NCBI GenBank assembly: GCA_903830945.1
Contig: CAIKVT010000058.1
Coordinates: 139,487-203,486, forward strand
Source of the DNA: an uncultured Elusimicrobia bacterium
GTDB lineage: Bacteria; Elusimicrobiota; Elusimicrobia; UBA1565; UBA9628
Length of the DNA stretch: 64,000 nucleotides
Reading direction: 5' to 3'
Below are positions 37,822 through 44,921 of the stretch, piece by piece. Numbering within the stretch: the first letter of the stretch is position 1; each line of letters starts with the position of its first letter. The translations under genes and the position numbers were made by a program. The notes under the pieces were generated by a model. The model was not told the DNA's origin. It saw only the letters and a program-made list of their open reading frames with translations, and ran no database searches.

Positions 37822-38905
37822 GGCTCTTTGCGTCGTCCTGATGGGGCTGGCCGCGGCGGCGTCCGGCAAGGTTTTGGAGGACACGGTCGCCGTGGTCAAC
37901 GGCACGGCCATACTCCTCTCGGACTACCAGAAGGAAATCGATGAGGTGATGGACTATTGGCGCAAGACCATGCCCGCGGCCGCTGCGGACCCGGCGCATG
38001 TGCGCAAACTGCGGGAGACGACCTTGGAACAGCTCGTGGACCGAGAGGTTCTTTTCCAGGAGGGCACCAAGCTCAAGGTCAAGGTGCGCGAGCGCGACGT
38101 CGACAACGGCGTGGCCGAGGTCAAGGACCGCTTCTCCAAGGACGACGAGGGCAACCCGGTCGGCGAGGTCGATGCCGAGGCCGCTTTTGCCAGGAAGCTC
38201 AAGACCATGGGTCTGACCTATGAGCAGTTCCGCGACCGGCTCTCCAAGCAGATCATGGCGCGCAAGGTCGTCGAGGAAGCGGTTAAGGCCAGGGTTCAGC
38301 CGCCTGCCGACAAGGAAGTTAAGGGCTATTTCGATCGGCTCAGGACTTTCATGGTGAGCGGCGCGACCGAGCCGCCTAAGGGCATGACCGATGAGGAGGG
38401 CCAGGCGTTCATCGAGATCTCCGGTCAGGTCAAGGCCATGACCTCGGAGCGGGTCAGGGTCTCTCGCATCCTGTTCCGTTGCTCGCCCGCCAATTCCTCG
38501 CGGGAGAAGAGGCGCGCCCTGGCCGTAGCCCAAGAGACGCGCCGGCGCCTGCTTGACGGGACTTCTAATTTTGCGTTGGTGGCCAAAGAGGCGTCCGAGG
38601 AGGCGGAGTACGCGGCTCGCGGCGGCGACATCGGGTTCCTGATCCGCGGCGTGGCGCCGCCGGACTTCGAGAAGGCCGCTTTTTCATTGCCGGTGGGCGA
38701 GATCAGCCAGCCTATCGAGACCGAGGTCGGCTATTTCATCATCCGAGTCCAAGAGAAGCGCGCGGCTGAGGACCCGGATTTTGAGAAGTTCAAGGACGAG
38801 CTTTCCAAGGCGATGATGAACATGGCCTACCAGCGGGAACTGGAGTCCTACGTCAAATCCCTTAAGGCCCAGGCCGTCATTGCAAGGAACCTTCCGCCGC
38901 TTTAG
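37805..38905 (+). CDS. surA: SurA-like periplasmic chaperone/peptidyl-prolyl isomerase
   Basis: The 366-residue protein has a signal peptide (cut near AAAASG, about residue 20), the SurA N-terminal chaperone region (EDTVAVVNGTAILLSDYQKEID), and a single parvulin domain (about 230-330: VRVSRILFRCSP and GEISQPIETEVGYFIIRV) instead of the two in E. coli SurA. It is followed by pdxA, as surA is in E. coli, which supports the assignment. With the preceding lipoprotein it forms a two-gene foldase unit, probably serving LptD, TonB-receptor and barrel assembly. Confidence 0.82.
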   Translation: MNSSSKALCVVLMGLAAAASGKVLEDTVAVVNGTAILLSDYQKEIDEVMDYWRKTMPAAAADPAHVRKLRETTLEQLVDREVLFQEGTKLKVKVRERDVDNGVAEVKDRFSKDDEGNPVGEVDAEAAFARKLKTMGLTYEQFRDRLSKQIMARKVVEEAVKARVQPPADKEVKGYFDRLRTFMVSGATEPPKGMTDEEGQAFIEISGQVKAMTSERVRVSRILFRCSPANSSREKRRALAVAQETRRRLLDGTSNFALVAKEASEEAEYAARGGDIGFLIRGVAPPDFEKAAFSLPVGEISQPIETEVGYFIIRVQEKRAAEDPDFEKFKDELSKAMMNMAYQRELESYVKSLKAQAVIARNLPPL

Positions 38906-38921
38906 TTGGCGGCCGTGCTCC

Positions 38922-39860
38922 TTGCGGCCTAAGCCGGTCATCGCATTTACCAGCGGTGATCCCTCCGGCATCGGGCCGGAGGCGGTGCTGGCGGCGTTGC
39001 GACGCGGCCGACTCTTGAGATTGTGCCGGCCGCTCATGATCGGAGAGACCTCGGTCTGGCATCGCGCGGGGTGGCGGCCCGGAGCCATCCCGGTATGGGA
39101 TACGGGCCTGGGGATGGATCCTCCTTGCTATGGACGGGTCACCAAGGCCGGTGGGGCCATGTCCTTTGCCGCGGTGGCGGCGGCGGTGAGGCTGGCCGCG
39201 CGGGGGCTGGTGGACGCCATAGTGACCGCGCCTATTTCCAAGGAAGCCTGGAGCTTGGCCGGGGTTTCCGATCGCGACCATACAGAGTACCTGAGATCCG
39301 TGACCGGGGTCGACGCTCAGATGATCTTGGCCGCGCCCCAGCGGGGATTATGGTGCGTGCTGGTGACCAGGCACGTGTCGCTGGCGCGCGCCTGCGGGGC
39401 TCTGAGTTCGACCGGGGTGCTGGTTGCGGCGCGGGCTCTGGATCGGGCATTAAGACAGGTTGGGTCTCGGCGTCCTCGTCTGGTGCTATGCGGTTTGAAT
39501 CCCCATGCGGGCGAAAGCGGCCTGCTGGGGAGCGAGGAGCGCAGGGTCTTGGTCCCGGCGGTGCGTCGGGCCCGGCGAGCTGGATTGGCTTTGTCGGGTC
39601 CGCTGCCTGCGGACGCGGCCTGGAGACTTCACGCAGAGGGCGGCTGCGACGGCTTAGTCTGTCTCTATCATGACCAGGCGATGATCGGGCTTAAGGCCGT
39701 CGCGGGCCTAGGCGTGGTTAACTGGACCGCGGGCCTGCCCTTCGTGCGTGTCTCGCCCGGACATGGCACCGCGTTCGACGCGGCTGGCCAGGGCCGGGCA
39801 GATCCCGAGGCGACCATCGTCGCGACGCGGCTCGCCGTGCGCCTTGCTTGTTCCGCGTAG
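38922..39860 (+). CDS. pdxA: 4-hydroxythreonine-4-phosphate dehydrogenase
   Basis: PdxA oxidises 4-phosphohydroxy-threonine in the DXP-dependent route to pyridoxal phosphate. Motifs are GDPSGIGPE at the N-terminus, HTEYL, LNPHAGESG, LYHDQAMIGLK and the metal-binding His residues in them. The start is uncertain: TTG 38922 gives 312 residues beginning just before the conserved core and avoids overlap with surA. The enzyme supplies cofactor for the alanine racemases and NifS in this window. Its stop codon directly abuts the ModE-like palindrome at 39862. Confidence 0.9.
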   Translation: MRPKPVIAFTSGDPSGIGPEAVLAALRRGRLLRLCRPLMIGETSVWHRAGWRPGAIPVWDTGLGMDPPCYGRVTKAGGAMSFAAVAAAVRLAARGLVDAIVTAPISKEAWSLAGVSDRDHTEYLRSVTGVDAQMILAAPQRGLWCVLVTRHVSLARACGALSSTGVLVAARALDRALRQVGSRRPRLVLCGLNPHAGESGLLGSEERRVLVPAVRRARRAGLALSGPLPADAAWRLHAEGGCDGLVCLYHDQAMIGLKAVAGLGVVNWTAGLPFVRVSPGHGTAFDAAGQGRADPEATIVATRLAVRLACSA

Positions 39861-39861
39861 C

Positions 39862-39885
39862 CGATATATAAGAGATAATATATCG
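39862..39885 (+). promoter_or_regulatory. ModE-box-like operator 1
   Basis: A 24-base palindrome reads CGATATATA, six bases (AGAGAT), then AATATATCG. The arms match with one mismatch and extend by one more G-C pair on each side. It begins right after the pdxA stop and ends three bases before ATG 39889. It has the same arm sequence and spacer length as the site at 42380. The form resembles the E. coli ModE box as I remember it. A -10-like GATAAT at 39874-39879 lies inside it. Confidence 0.65.
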
Positions 39886-39888
39886 GTT

Positions 39889-40695
39889 ATGGCTGGCGCC
39901 ATCCTAGGCGAGACCCTCGGTCGTCTGCGCGCACTCCACGGCAACGCGTTCGCCCGCCTGCGCGTCGAGCGGGCGGTGGTCGGGGTCGTCTTCTCCGGTG
40001 TCCAGCTTTCCGACGGCCACGGCGGTATCGCGGGCACGCCGCGCACGGACGCCTGCCACATGACGAAAGTGCGGCCGGACTCTCCCCCCGGAGACATTCG
40101 CGGCATCCCCGTTCTTTCGCTGCTTGAGCCCTTCCCGGAGGAGCCGTTCAGGCGCTGTCTGGCGGTGGCGGCCATGAACGCCCTGTCAGCACCCTGGCTG
40201 GTTAACAGCGGATACCACGCCGTCTTCGACCGGGACGCCCTCGATCTCTCGGGCATCCGGCCCGGCATGAGCGTCACGCTCGTCGGCGCTTTCCATTCCT
40301 ATATCGACCGCCTCAAGTCCGCAGGCCTGGCGAGGCTCAGGGTTCTGGAGCTCAGAGAGTCGGCGCTGCGCGAATGTGACTTGCCGTTCTACGTCCCTGC
40401 CGAGCGGGCGGCGGAGGTCATCCCTGAGTCGGATCTGCTCATCGTCACGGGATTGACGCTTGCCAATGGCACTTTGGAGGGCCTGTTGAGCCTTATCCGA
40501 GCCGGCGCTTCCGCGGTCGTGGTCGGACCTTCCGGGAGCATCCTTCCGGACGCGCTGTTTTGCAGGAAGGTCCGGATGGCCAGCGGTTGCGTGTTGACCG
40601 ACGCGGACCAAGCGCTGGACCTCCTGTCGCAGGGCGCCAGCGCGCGGCATCTTTATGGCAAGTGCGCCCGCAAGGTCAATCTTTCACCGCCATGA
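39889..40695 (+). CDS. DUF4213/DUF364 protein (putative metal or chelate binding)
   Basis: The 268-residue protein has an enolase-N-like DUF4213 domain (about 1-95) and a Rossmann-like DUF364 domain (about 110-265). The latter has SVTLVGAFHSYIDRLK, DLLIVTGLTLANGTLEGLL and VVVGPSGSILPDALF. DUF364 is annotated as a putative heavy-metal chelation family and often sits near metal transport genes; its activity is unproven. Here it lies directly behind a ModE-like operator and overlaps the next gene as ATGA, so it is probably expressed with the NTPase-membrane fusion under metal control. It may bind or build a ligand for the imported oxyanion. Confidence 0.78.
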   Translation: MAGAILGETLGRLRALHGNAFARLRVERAVVGVVFSGVQLSDGHGGIAGTPRTDACHMTKVRPDSPPGDIRGIPVLSLLEPFPEEPFRRCLAVAAMNALSAPWLVNSGYHAVFDRDALDLSGIRPGMSVTLVGAFHSYIDRLKSAGLARLRVLELRESALRECDLPFYVPAERAAEVIPESDLLIVTGLTLANGTLEGLLSLIRAGASAVVVGPSGSILPDALFCRKVRMASGCVLTDADQALDLLSQGASARHLYGKCARKVNLSPP

Positions 40696-42326
40696 CCAGG
40701 CCCCAAGACGCAGGGCTCTGGCGCAAGGCCGCGGTCCTGGGCAGCCTCTGGGCCGCTTCAGAGATCGTGCTGGGGAGCTTTATCCATAATGCCCGGATAC
40801 CATTGGGCGGCCAGATCCTCACAGGCGTCGGAATCGCGATGCTCGTGGCTGGACATGTTTTATGGCCTGAACGCGGACTCATCTGGAGGGCGGGACTCAT
40901 ATGCGCCGCAATGAAGTCCGTGTCACCGAGCGCGGTCATCCTGGGACCTATGATCGCGATCTCCATGGAGGGGTTCCTTCTTGAAGCCGGTGTCCTCCTC
41001 GCCGGCGTCAATCCCGTGGGGTATGTCCTGGGCGGCGGCTTGGCCATGTCCTGGGCCCTGTTCCACAAGATAGGCAACATCTTCCTGTTCTACGGTCCGG
41101 TCACCTGGGCGCTTTATTCCAGGAGCATCGAGCACCTGTGTTCATGGTTAGGCCATCCGTCGGGCAGTCCCTGGACGCCGCTTTTTGTCCTCTGGGCTGC
41201 GCATTTTCTGGGCGGGGGAGCAGTCGCAGCCATCGGCTGGCGCGTCGGTCTACGGAGCGCCGGCGCAGGACCCGCTTTTGCAGCCATGACCTCGCCAAGG
41301 ACGCCCCTGTCGCGCCGGGGCCGAACTGTCCGCACTTACTCTCTGACCGCCCTCATTTTTCATGTCCTATTCGTCATAGCCGCTATGAGTGTCGTAAACA
41401 CCGCGCCCCTGTGGGCATGCGTCTGTCTGGCAGCTCTCTATGCATGTCTCTGCGTCGCGGGTTATGCGCGCGCGCGGGCGATCATGATCCATGTCGGCCT
41501 GTGGATCGGAATATTCGTCGTCGCAGCCCTGGCCGGCCTGCTGATGGGCCGATGGGATCCGGGAATACGCATGGGGCTTCGTGCTGTCATGCTCACATTG
41601 GGTTTCTCATGCATCGGGGAGGAATTGTGCAATCCGCTCCTGGTCGCCTGGATGGAGCGCCGTGGCGGAGGCGTTTTCTTTCGCGCTCTGGAACAGGCGT
41701 TCGAGACCCTTCCCGAAGTCATGGCGGGCCTTCCCTCGGCGCCGGTATTCCTGAAAAATCCCGCAGCCACGCTCAGGGATGCCGTCGCCCGCGCGCCTAC
41801 CCTGCTGGAAGGCTTGTCTAGGGGACGCGTGAGCATCATCACCGGTGAGCAGGGTGCAGGAAAATCCTCGAACGTCTCCCGCTTGGCCGATGACATCCGA
41901 CGCGCGGGATCGTCTATCGGCGGGATCCATGCGCCGGGCCTATGGGACGATGGACGGCGTGAAGGTTTCGACATCGTGGACTTGCGCACGGGAGATCGTC
42001 GGCTGCTCTGCCGGCGGCGAGGCCCCGACGACTGGTTAGTTATGGGGCCATTCCGATTTTCTCCTGAAGGGCTTCGCTTTGGCCGGCAGGCGTTGTCTGA
42101 CGCTCAAAAACATAACGTGGATGTCCTGTTTGTGGATGAGGTGGGCTATCTGGAACTCCAAGGCCGAGGCTGGGCGGAAGAGCTCGATGTCTTGGTCCGT
42201 GAACGTCGCAAGCCTATGGTTTGGGTGGTCCGGAGCTGTCTGGTGGATGAGATCAAAAAGAGATGGGGCCTGGCGGATGCGCCGGTCTGTGAAGCCGGGC
42301 AGGTGCGAATGGACGCAATCTTGTAG
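40692..42326 (+). CDS. Polytopic membrane protein fused to a THEP1-type NTPase
   Basis: The 544-residue protein has about nine to eleven hydrophobic segments in residues 10-325. The first part (PLGGQILTGVGIAMLV, SPSAVILGPMIAISMEGFL) recalls small substrate-binding membrane subunits of the ECF type, by my reading only. The C-terminal domain (about 375-544) is a THEP1/NTPase_1 P-loop protein with Walker A GEQGAGKS (385-392) and Walker B FVDEVGYLEL (Asp482, Glu483). Fusion suggests that nucleotide hydrolysis drives or controls transport. It lies between a DUF364 gene and a TonB-dependent receptor under ModE-like operators, so I infer inner-membrane metal-oxyanion or chelate uptake. Confidence 0.6.
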   Translation: MTRPQDAGLWRKAAVLGSLWAASEIVLGSFIHNARIPLGGQILTGVGIAMLVAGHVLWPERGLIWRAGLICAAMKSVSPSAVILGPMIAISMEGFLLEAGVLLAGVNPVGYVLGGGLAMSWALFHKIGNIFLFYGPVTWALYSRSIEHLCSWLGHPSGSPWTPLFVLWAAHFLGGGAVAAIGWRVGLRSAGAGPAFAAMTSPRTPLSRRGRTVRTYSLTALIFHVLFVIAAMSVVNTAPLWACVCLAALYACLCVAGYARARAIMIHVGLWIGIFVVAALAGLLMGRWDPGIRMGLRAVMLTLGFSCIGEELCNPLLVAWMERRGGGVFFRALEQAFETLPEVMAGLPSAPVFLKNPAATLRDAVARAPTLLEGLSRGRVSIITGEQGAGKSSNVSRLADDIRRAGSSIGGIHAPGLWDDGRREGFDIVDLRTGDRRLLCRRRGPDDWLVMGPFRFSPEGLRFGRQALSDAQKHNVDVLFVDEVGYLELQGRGWAEELDVLVRERRKPMVWVVRSCLVDEIKKRWGLADAPVCEAGQVRMDAIL

Positions 42327-42379
42327 CCGCGCTGTGGACCACGCGCGCTGATCTTCCGACGAGGACGTTTGCCCTATCC

Positions 42380-42403
42380 CGATATATATGCAAATATATA
42401 TCG
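42380..42403 (+). promoter_or_regulatory. ModE-box-like operator 2
   Basis: A perfect 24-base palindrome reads CGATATATA, six bases (TGCAAA), then TATATATCG. It lies 36 bases before the receptor gene and would cover the -10 region of a promoter whose -35 could be TTGCCC at 42369-42374. That position suits repression. The arms are those of operator 1, with one difference. Confidence 0.7.
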
Positions 42404-42439
42404 CTATCGCCAGCCACGCAGTCAAAGAGGGGAATCTGC

Positions 42440-44470
42440 ATGAAATCTTCGTTTAAGAGTGCGTGTAAATGTGGGACTGCGGTCATGTGGGCACTTTCCC
42501 CTGCGCTGGCCATGGCGCAGACCGCTCAGAAGCCGGACGACATAGTGGTGACTGCGACGCGCTACGGGAAATCGCTGGCGGACCTGCCGGCGCGTGTCAC
42601 GGTGGTGACCGCGGCGGACCTGCAGCGGCTTGCCATCGAGAAATTGGACGATGCGCTGGCCTACGTCGCCGGCGTGACGACAAACCGCCAGGACGGCGCG
42701 TATTCCTTCACCTCCGTCGTGTCTTTGCGTGGACTCTCCACGGCCCAGCAGGGGCGGACCTTGGTCCTGTTAGACGGCGTCCCAGTCAACACCTCGGCAA
42801 CTGGCGGCGTCAACTGGAACCGTATTCCCATCGAGATGGTGGAACGCATCGAAGTCTTCAAAGGGCCGGGCTCTTCGATCTACGGCGGCGATGCTGTGGG
42901 CGGGGTCATCAATATCATCACCCGCAGGCCCCGCCGCAAGGCGGAGGCCTTCGCGGTCGGCGAAGTGGCGTCCTACCAGACCGACAACGAGAGAGGGATG
43001 GTGGCGGCCAGATCTTCTGGGACTGCCTCGGATTTTTATTTACGCGGCTACGGCTATTACGGTCATAGCAAGGGGTATAATTCGACTCCGGACGCTTTGA
43101 AAACGGACAAGAATACCACTTACACCAACAGGACTTATCAGGAGCACGGCGGAGCTGGGCTGGCCGGCTACGGCTGGAAGATGGGAAGCGCGGAGTTCGA
43201 ATATACGAACTCCGATGATTTCCGCCAGGAGGGGACGCGCATTCGGGCGCTTGAAGGCGCGAACCGATGCTATGGGCTAGATACCTACCGGGTCAGCGGC
43301 GAAGGCAAGTTCGGAGAGACGGGTTGGCGTCTGTTGGGCTACCGACAGCAGGAGCTATACCGTCGGCTCCTGGAAAGCCAGAGTGGGACCACTTATGCAC
43401 GCACCGACACCACGGTGGATCGGAGGGACTACAATCTTTCCGGCAGCATCTCTCGTCCCATTTTTTTCGACCAGAAGCTGAGCCTGGGAGGGGAATTTAA
43501 GGCGGGCCGGGTCAACGGCGTGGATCGGACCGGCGCTGTTTCTCTCAATGATGCCGGCAAGATGGATACCTACGCTTTTTATCTACAAGATGATGTTTCT
43601 CCCGGGGAAGGCTATCCTGCGATCCTGGCCAGCGCGCGCTACGATGCGGCGCGCTTTTATGACGGCTTTTACAGCAATCCCAACTACCCTACATTGACCG
43701 GGCCCCTTGCGGCGCAGAATTGGGAGGCTTTGACCTGGAGGGCTTCAGCTCGTCAGAGGCTTGCCGAGAGCTTCAGCGCTTACCTGTCTTATTCCCGGGG
43801 ATTCCGTCAGCCCAGCCTGGAAGATATGGTTCTGAATTTGGTCAAGAGCAGCACTAAATATGTCCAAGCCAATCCGAATCTGGGACCGGAGAAAATCGAT
43901 ACCTACGAGTTGGGCGCGGATTATGTCCCAGTGCGGGGATTGAAATTATCGCCGAGCCTGTTTTATTCGCGGGGGGTGGATTTCATTTATTCCGTCCCCA
44001 CCGGAGTGGCCAAGGTCCTCGGCAGGACCGTGTACCAGAGCCAGAATGTCGCCTCGGTCGATATTTACGGCGTCGAAGCTGAGGCCGCTTACGCTGCGGA
44101 TCCGGCCATGCTTTCCGTCAGCTACACTTTCAATCGATCGCGCATCAGCAGCTGCCGCCAGAACGCGGCGTTGAACGGCAACGATTTGGCCTACGCTCCC
44201 CAGAACCAAGCCGCGGCCTCTTTAGGCTGGCGTTTTCCATGGCTCAATGCTTCCGCTTCCTGGCGCTATAAAGGAACGCAATTCTCGGATGATAACACGT
44301 TGAGGGTCAGCCCTTACTCCACGCTGGCTTGCAAGGCGTGGCGGCGCCTAGGCGCGGGGTTAACTGTTTCGGCCGCTCTGGAGAACGCGCTCGATAAGCG
44401 CTATCAGGAGAGCACGACGGACTTGGCTCCAGGCCGTACCGAAAAGGCTGCCTTGACCTGGGAATTCTGA
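42440..44470 (+). CDS. TonB-dependent outer-membrane receptor
   Basis: The 676-residue protein has a signal peptide (cut near AMAQ, about residue 27), a TonB box-like segment (DDIVVTATR), a plug domain (LPARVTVVTAADLQRLA, then RTLVLLDGVPVN and RIEVFKGPGSSIYGGDAVGGVINI) and a 22-strand-type barrel ending in Phe. It should take up a scarce ligand across the outer membrane with energy from TonB-ExbBD, none of which are in the window. A GAGGGG ribosome site precedes the ATG. Placement behind a ModE-like operator and before a ModE-type regulator points to a molybdate or tungstate chelate rather than the more usual iron-siderophore, vitamin B12 or heme; this is inference. Confidence 0.85.
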   Translation: MKSSFKSACKCGTAVMWALSPALAMAQTAQKPDDIVVTATRYGKSLADLPARVTVVTAADLQRLAIEKLDDALAYVAGVTTNRQDGAYSFTSVVSLRGLSTAQQGRTLVLLDGVPVNTSATGGVNWNRIPIEMVERIEVFKGPGSSIYGGDAVGGVINIITRRPRRKAEAFAVGEVASYQTDNERGMVAARSSGTASDFYLRGYGYYGHSKGYNSTPDALKTDKNTTYTNRTYQEHGGAGLAGYGWKMGSAEFEYTNSDDFRQEGTRIRALEGANRCYGLDTYRVSGEGKFGETGWRLLGYRQQELYRRLLESQSGTTYARTDTTVDRRDYNLSGSISRPIFFDQKLSLGGEFKAGRVNGVDRTGAVSLNDAGKMDTYAFYLQDDVSPGEGYPAILASARYDAARFYDGFYSNPNYPTLTGPLAAQNWEALTWRASARQRLAESFSAYLSYSRGFRQPSLEDMVLNLVKSSTKYVQANPNLGPEKIDTYELGADYVPVRGLKLSPSLFYSRGVDFIYSVPTGVAKVLGRTVYQSQNVASVDIYGVEAEAAYAADPAMLSVSYTFNRSRISSCRQNAALNGNDLAYAPQNQAAASLGWRFPWLNASASWRYKGTQFSDDNTLRVSPYSTLACKAWRRLGAGLTVSAALENALDKRYQESTTDLAPGRTEKAALTWEF

Positions 44471-44545
44471 CGCCGGGTCATCTCGACGACGCCCCGACAT
44501 CTGATCGGAGTCTGGCAGTCGTGGTTTTTGCTACCATCTGTCTTG

Positions 44546-44896
44546 ATGAAAGTGCGCGTCAAGGTCTGCCTTGCCAACGAGCGCAACGAGCCTTTCATGG
44601 GTATCGGCCTGGTATGGCTCCTGACCCGGATCCACCAGTTCCATTCCATAAGTCAAGCTGCGCAGGACATGGGGATGTCCTATGTCAAAGCGCATTCCAT
44701 CCTTAAACATTTAGAACATGGTCTCCGTCGTCCTTTATTGTTCCGTCGCCGGGGAGGCGCCGAGAAAGGAGGCGCGGAACTGACCCCATTCGCGGAGAGA
44801 TTCCTGACGCGCTATTCCCGTCACAATGATCGGGTCAGCCGCTACGCCCAGAAGGAGTTCGCCCCCCTGATCAAGAGTTTGCGCAGCCTGCGGTGA
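44546..44896 (+). CDS. ModE-type winged-helix regulator lacking molybdate-binding domains
   Basis: The 116-residue protein matches the N-terminal DNA-binding domain of ModE: HSISQAAQDMGMSYVKAHSIL is the helix-turn-helix (E. coli has GSISQGAKDAGISYKSAW), and RRGGAEKGGAELTPFAERFL is the following wing and helix. The two MOP domains that bind molybdate in full-length ModE are absent, so sensing must come from this domain, another protein or a different signal. It lies 75 bases after the receptor gene, with no operator of its own visible, and is probably co-transcribed. The likely targets are the two palindromes at 39862 and 42380. Confidence 0.82.
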   Translation: MKVRVKVCLANERNEPFMGIGLVWLLTRIHQFHSISQAAQDMGMSYVKAHSILKHLEHGLRRPLLFRRRGGAEKGGAELTPFAERFLTRYSRHNDRVSRYAQKEFAPLIKSLRSLR

Positions 44897-44921
44897 TTTT
44901 TCCTTTGAGCCGGGGGCGCGT

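Noticed and set aside
42440..44470. Iron-siderophore receptor as the default call
   Set aside because: No Fur-type box or siderophore gene is seen, whereas a ModE-like operator is; the ligand is left open.
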